NCBI RefSeq assembly: GCF_020832045.1 | Contig: NZ_JAFIFK010000032.1 | Location: 1-64,000 of the forward strand | DNA from: Halomonas sp. | Lineage (GTDB): Bacteria > Pseudomonadota > Gammaproteobacteria > Pseudomonadales > Halomonadaceae | Direction: 5' to 3' | DNA length: 64,000 nt | Shown: one piece after another, positions 63,318 through 64,000 of the stretch | Layout: the number at the start of each line of letters is the position of its first letter | Position numbering within the stretch: the first letter of the stretch is position 1 | Notes under the pieces: model-generated | What the model was told of the DNA's origin: nothing | The model's database searches: none | The model's input: the letters and a program-made list of their open reading frames with translations, nothing else | Program-made: the position numbers and the translations under genes

Positions 63318-63779
63318 ATGGAGAACCACATGGCGTTGGTGCCCCCGGCGCTTCATCACGGGGCGGTGATCGGGAGTGCGGGCGAAGGACGGTTCTCGAC
63401 CGCCACCCGCGCTGACTTCGCCGAATCCGCAGCCGTAGTACTCTCGACTGAAAGTCACGCGGAACGCACCTACGAGTTGGCGGGCGACTAAAGCTACAGT
63501 TTGGCCGATCTTGCCGACGCAATCGCCGCGGCCGCCGGTAAGCCCATCGCGTATGAGGATATGCCCGGCGCTATCTTCAAGAATGCGCTTATCGGTATGG
63601 GTGTCCCCGAGAGCGTGGCCGAACTTATCGCGGATGCCGACGTTGCGGCTTCCAAGGGAGCATTAGAAGACAATAGCCGCCAACTCAGCGCACTGATCGG
63701 CCGCCCGACGGCTGACTATCGACAGGTGGTTGAACAGACGATCCGAGGCCTCACGCAGCTTCACACAACCGGCATTTGA
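63318..63779 (+). pseudogene. Broken NmrA/QorB-like NAD(P)-binding gene
   Basis: Reading from the ATG at 63318, translation matches the C-terminal half of an NmrA-like (YtfG type) protein: LVPPALHHGAVIGSAGEGRF, then ATRADFAESAAVVLS and YELAGD. An in-frame TAA at 63489-63491 then interrupts it, and SLADLADAIAAAAGKPIAYE continues in the same frame to the stop at 63777. The N-terminal NAD-binding half is missing as well. One substitution plus one deletion would explain it; sequencing error could explain the stop but not the missing half. Confidence 0.8.
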
Positions 63780-63943
63780 GGGATTGGATCATGACGTTCT
63801 GGTCTTTAAACGGAATTCGAGGCTCGCCGAGGCTGACATCCCACATTGACGACTCTTCGCTGCTCCGAGTGGAACCGCGATAGCAAGCCCCGCGCGCCAG
63901 CCGGGGGGCTATTGGCCGCATTATAGTGGGATGACGGATAACG
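63780..63943. other. Intergenic region before the tRNA terminator
   Basis: 164 bp with no supported gene. A GC hairpin AGCCCC (63886-63891) / GGGGCT (63905-63910) could be a weak terminator but has no T-run. Confidence 0.5.
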
Positions 63944-63971
63944 CAAAAAACCAGCCGTAAGCGACTGGTTT
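63944..63971 (-). terminator. Terminator downstream of the tRNA gene
   Basis: Minus strand AACCAG-TCGCTTACGG-CTGGTT (63970 to 63949) followed by TTTTGCG. It sits 12 bases past the tRNA 3' end. Confidence 0.75.
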
Positions 63972-63982
63972 CTCGGAATCTG

Positions 63983-64000
63983 TGGCGGAGAGGGAGGGAT
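63983..64000 (-). tRNA. 3' end of a probable tRNA-Ser (cut by window edge)
   Basis: The reverse complement of the last 18 bases is ATCCCTCCCTCTCCGCCA, which has the T-arm side, acceptor strand and CCA end of a bacterial tRNA. The acceptor CTCTCC plus G discriminator before CCA fits serine tRNAs. The anticodon lies outside the window, so the isoacceptor is unknown. Confidence 0.7.

Overview
The window is a GC-rich chromosomal segment of a gammaproteobacterium. Gene content and order suggest the Halomonadaceae (Halomonas or a close relative): dnaX-ebfC-recR-rnd-ycgL-ycgN in one run, hrpA next to fadD, and egtB-egtD ergothioneine genes. That family assignment is inferred from general knowledge, not from a search. 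Coding density is high and most genes sit in short overlapping operons. I saw no insertion sequence, prophage or CRISPR array.

Layout. 1-9000 (minus strand): a left-truncated hrpA, fadD with a clear terminator, and a three-gene unit (membrane protein, VWA protein, YafJ-type amidotransferase). 9070-16179: ptrB, facing a recombination/replication/RNase operon (dnaX, ebfC, recR, rnd, ycgL, ycgN). 16427-28578: an accessory catabolic island. It holds a PuuB-like amine oxidase, an iron alcohol dehydrogenase, a decayed acetylpolyamine-deacetylase remnant, a LysR regulator, an operon of aminotransferase, CoA-transferase A/B, M20 hydrolase and thiolase, and a polar amino-acid ABC transporter. 28666-33263: a small unknown gene, the 4.5S SRP RNA with its own promoter and terminator, then an ATP-grasp enzyme, a large protein with a possible papain-like Cys-His-Asn centre, and a P-II-like protein. 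33269-43593: a Kef-type antiporter, an AbrB-type permease, tlyA, mscK, outer-membrane phospholipase pldA, the elaB/yqjE/yqjK membrane trio and a TetR regulator. 43659-45936: egtB-egtD. 46141-53388: wecB-nfrB-nfrA-ybcH, a complete locus for the NfrA/NfrB-type surface glycan. 53380-59581: a YhiN flavoprotein, a two-gene RND efflux system and a DUF3617 protein. 59700-62300: a PAS-GGDEF-EAL protein and, upstream on the same strand, two tandem non-coding elements that look like RsmY/RsmZ (CsrB-family) RNAs. 62413-64000: a MarR/VOC pair around a palindromic operator, a broken NmrA-like gene, and the 3' end of a probable tRNA-Ser.

Main points for a second look: (1) two tandem RsmZ-like RNAs on the minus strand at about 61705-62267, each with GGA hairpin loops, a terminator and a matching GacA-type upstream box; (2) the 29519-33263 cassette of unknown function; (3) the wecB-nfrB-nfrA-ybcH operon, whose NfrB carries two tandem MshEN-like modules expected to bind c-di-GMP; (4) the deacetylase relic and the accessory catabolic cluster around it. 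The Rsm-type RNAs, the EAL protein and NfrB all relate to c-di-GMP or sessile-lifestyle control and lie within about 15 kb, but a functional link is inference.
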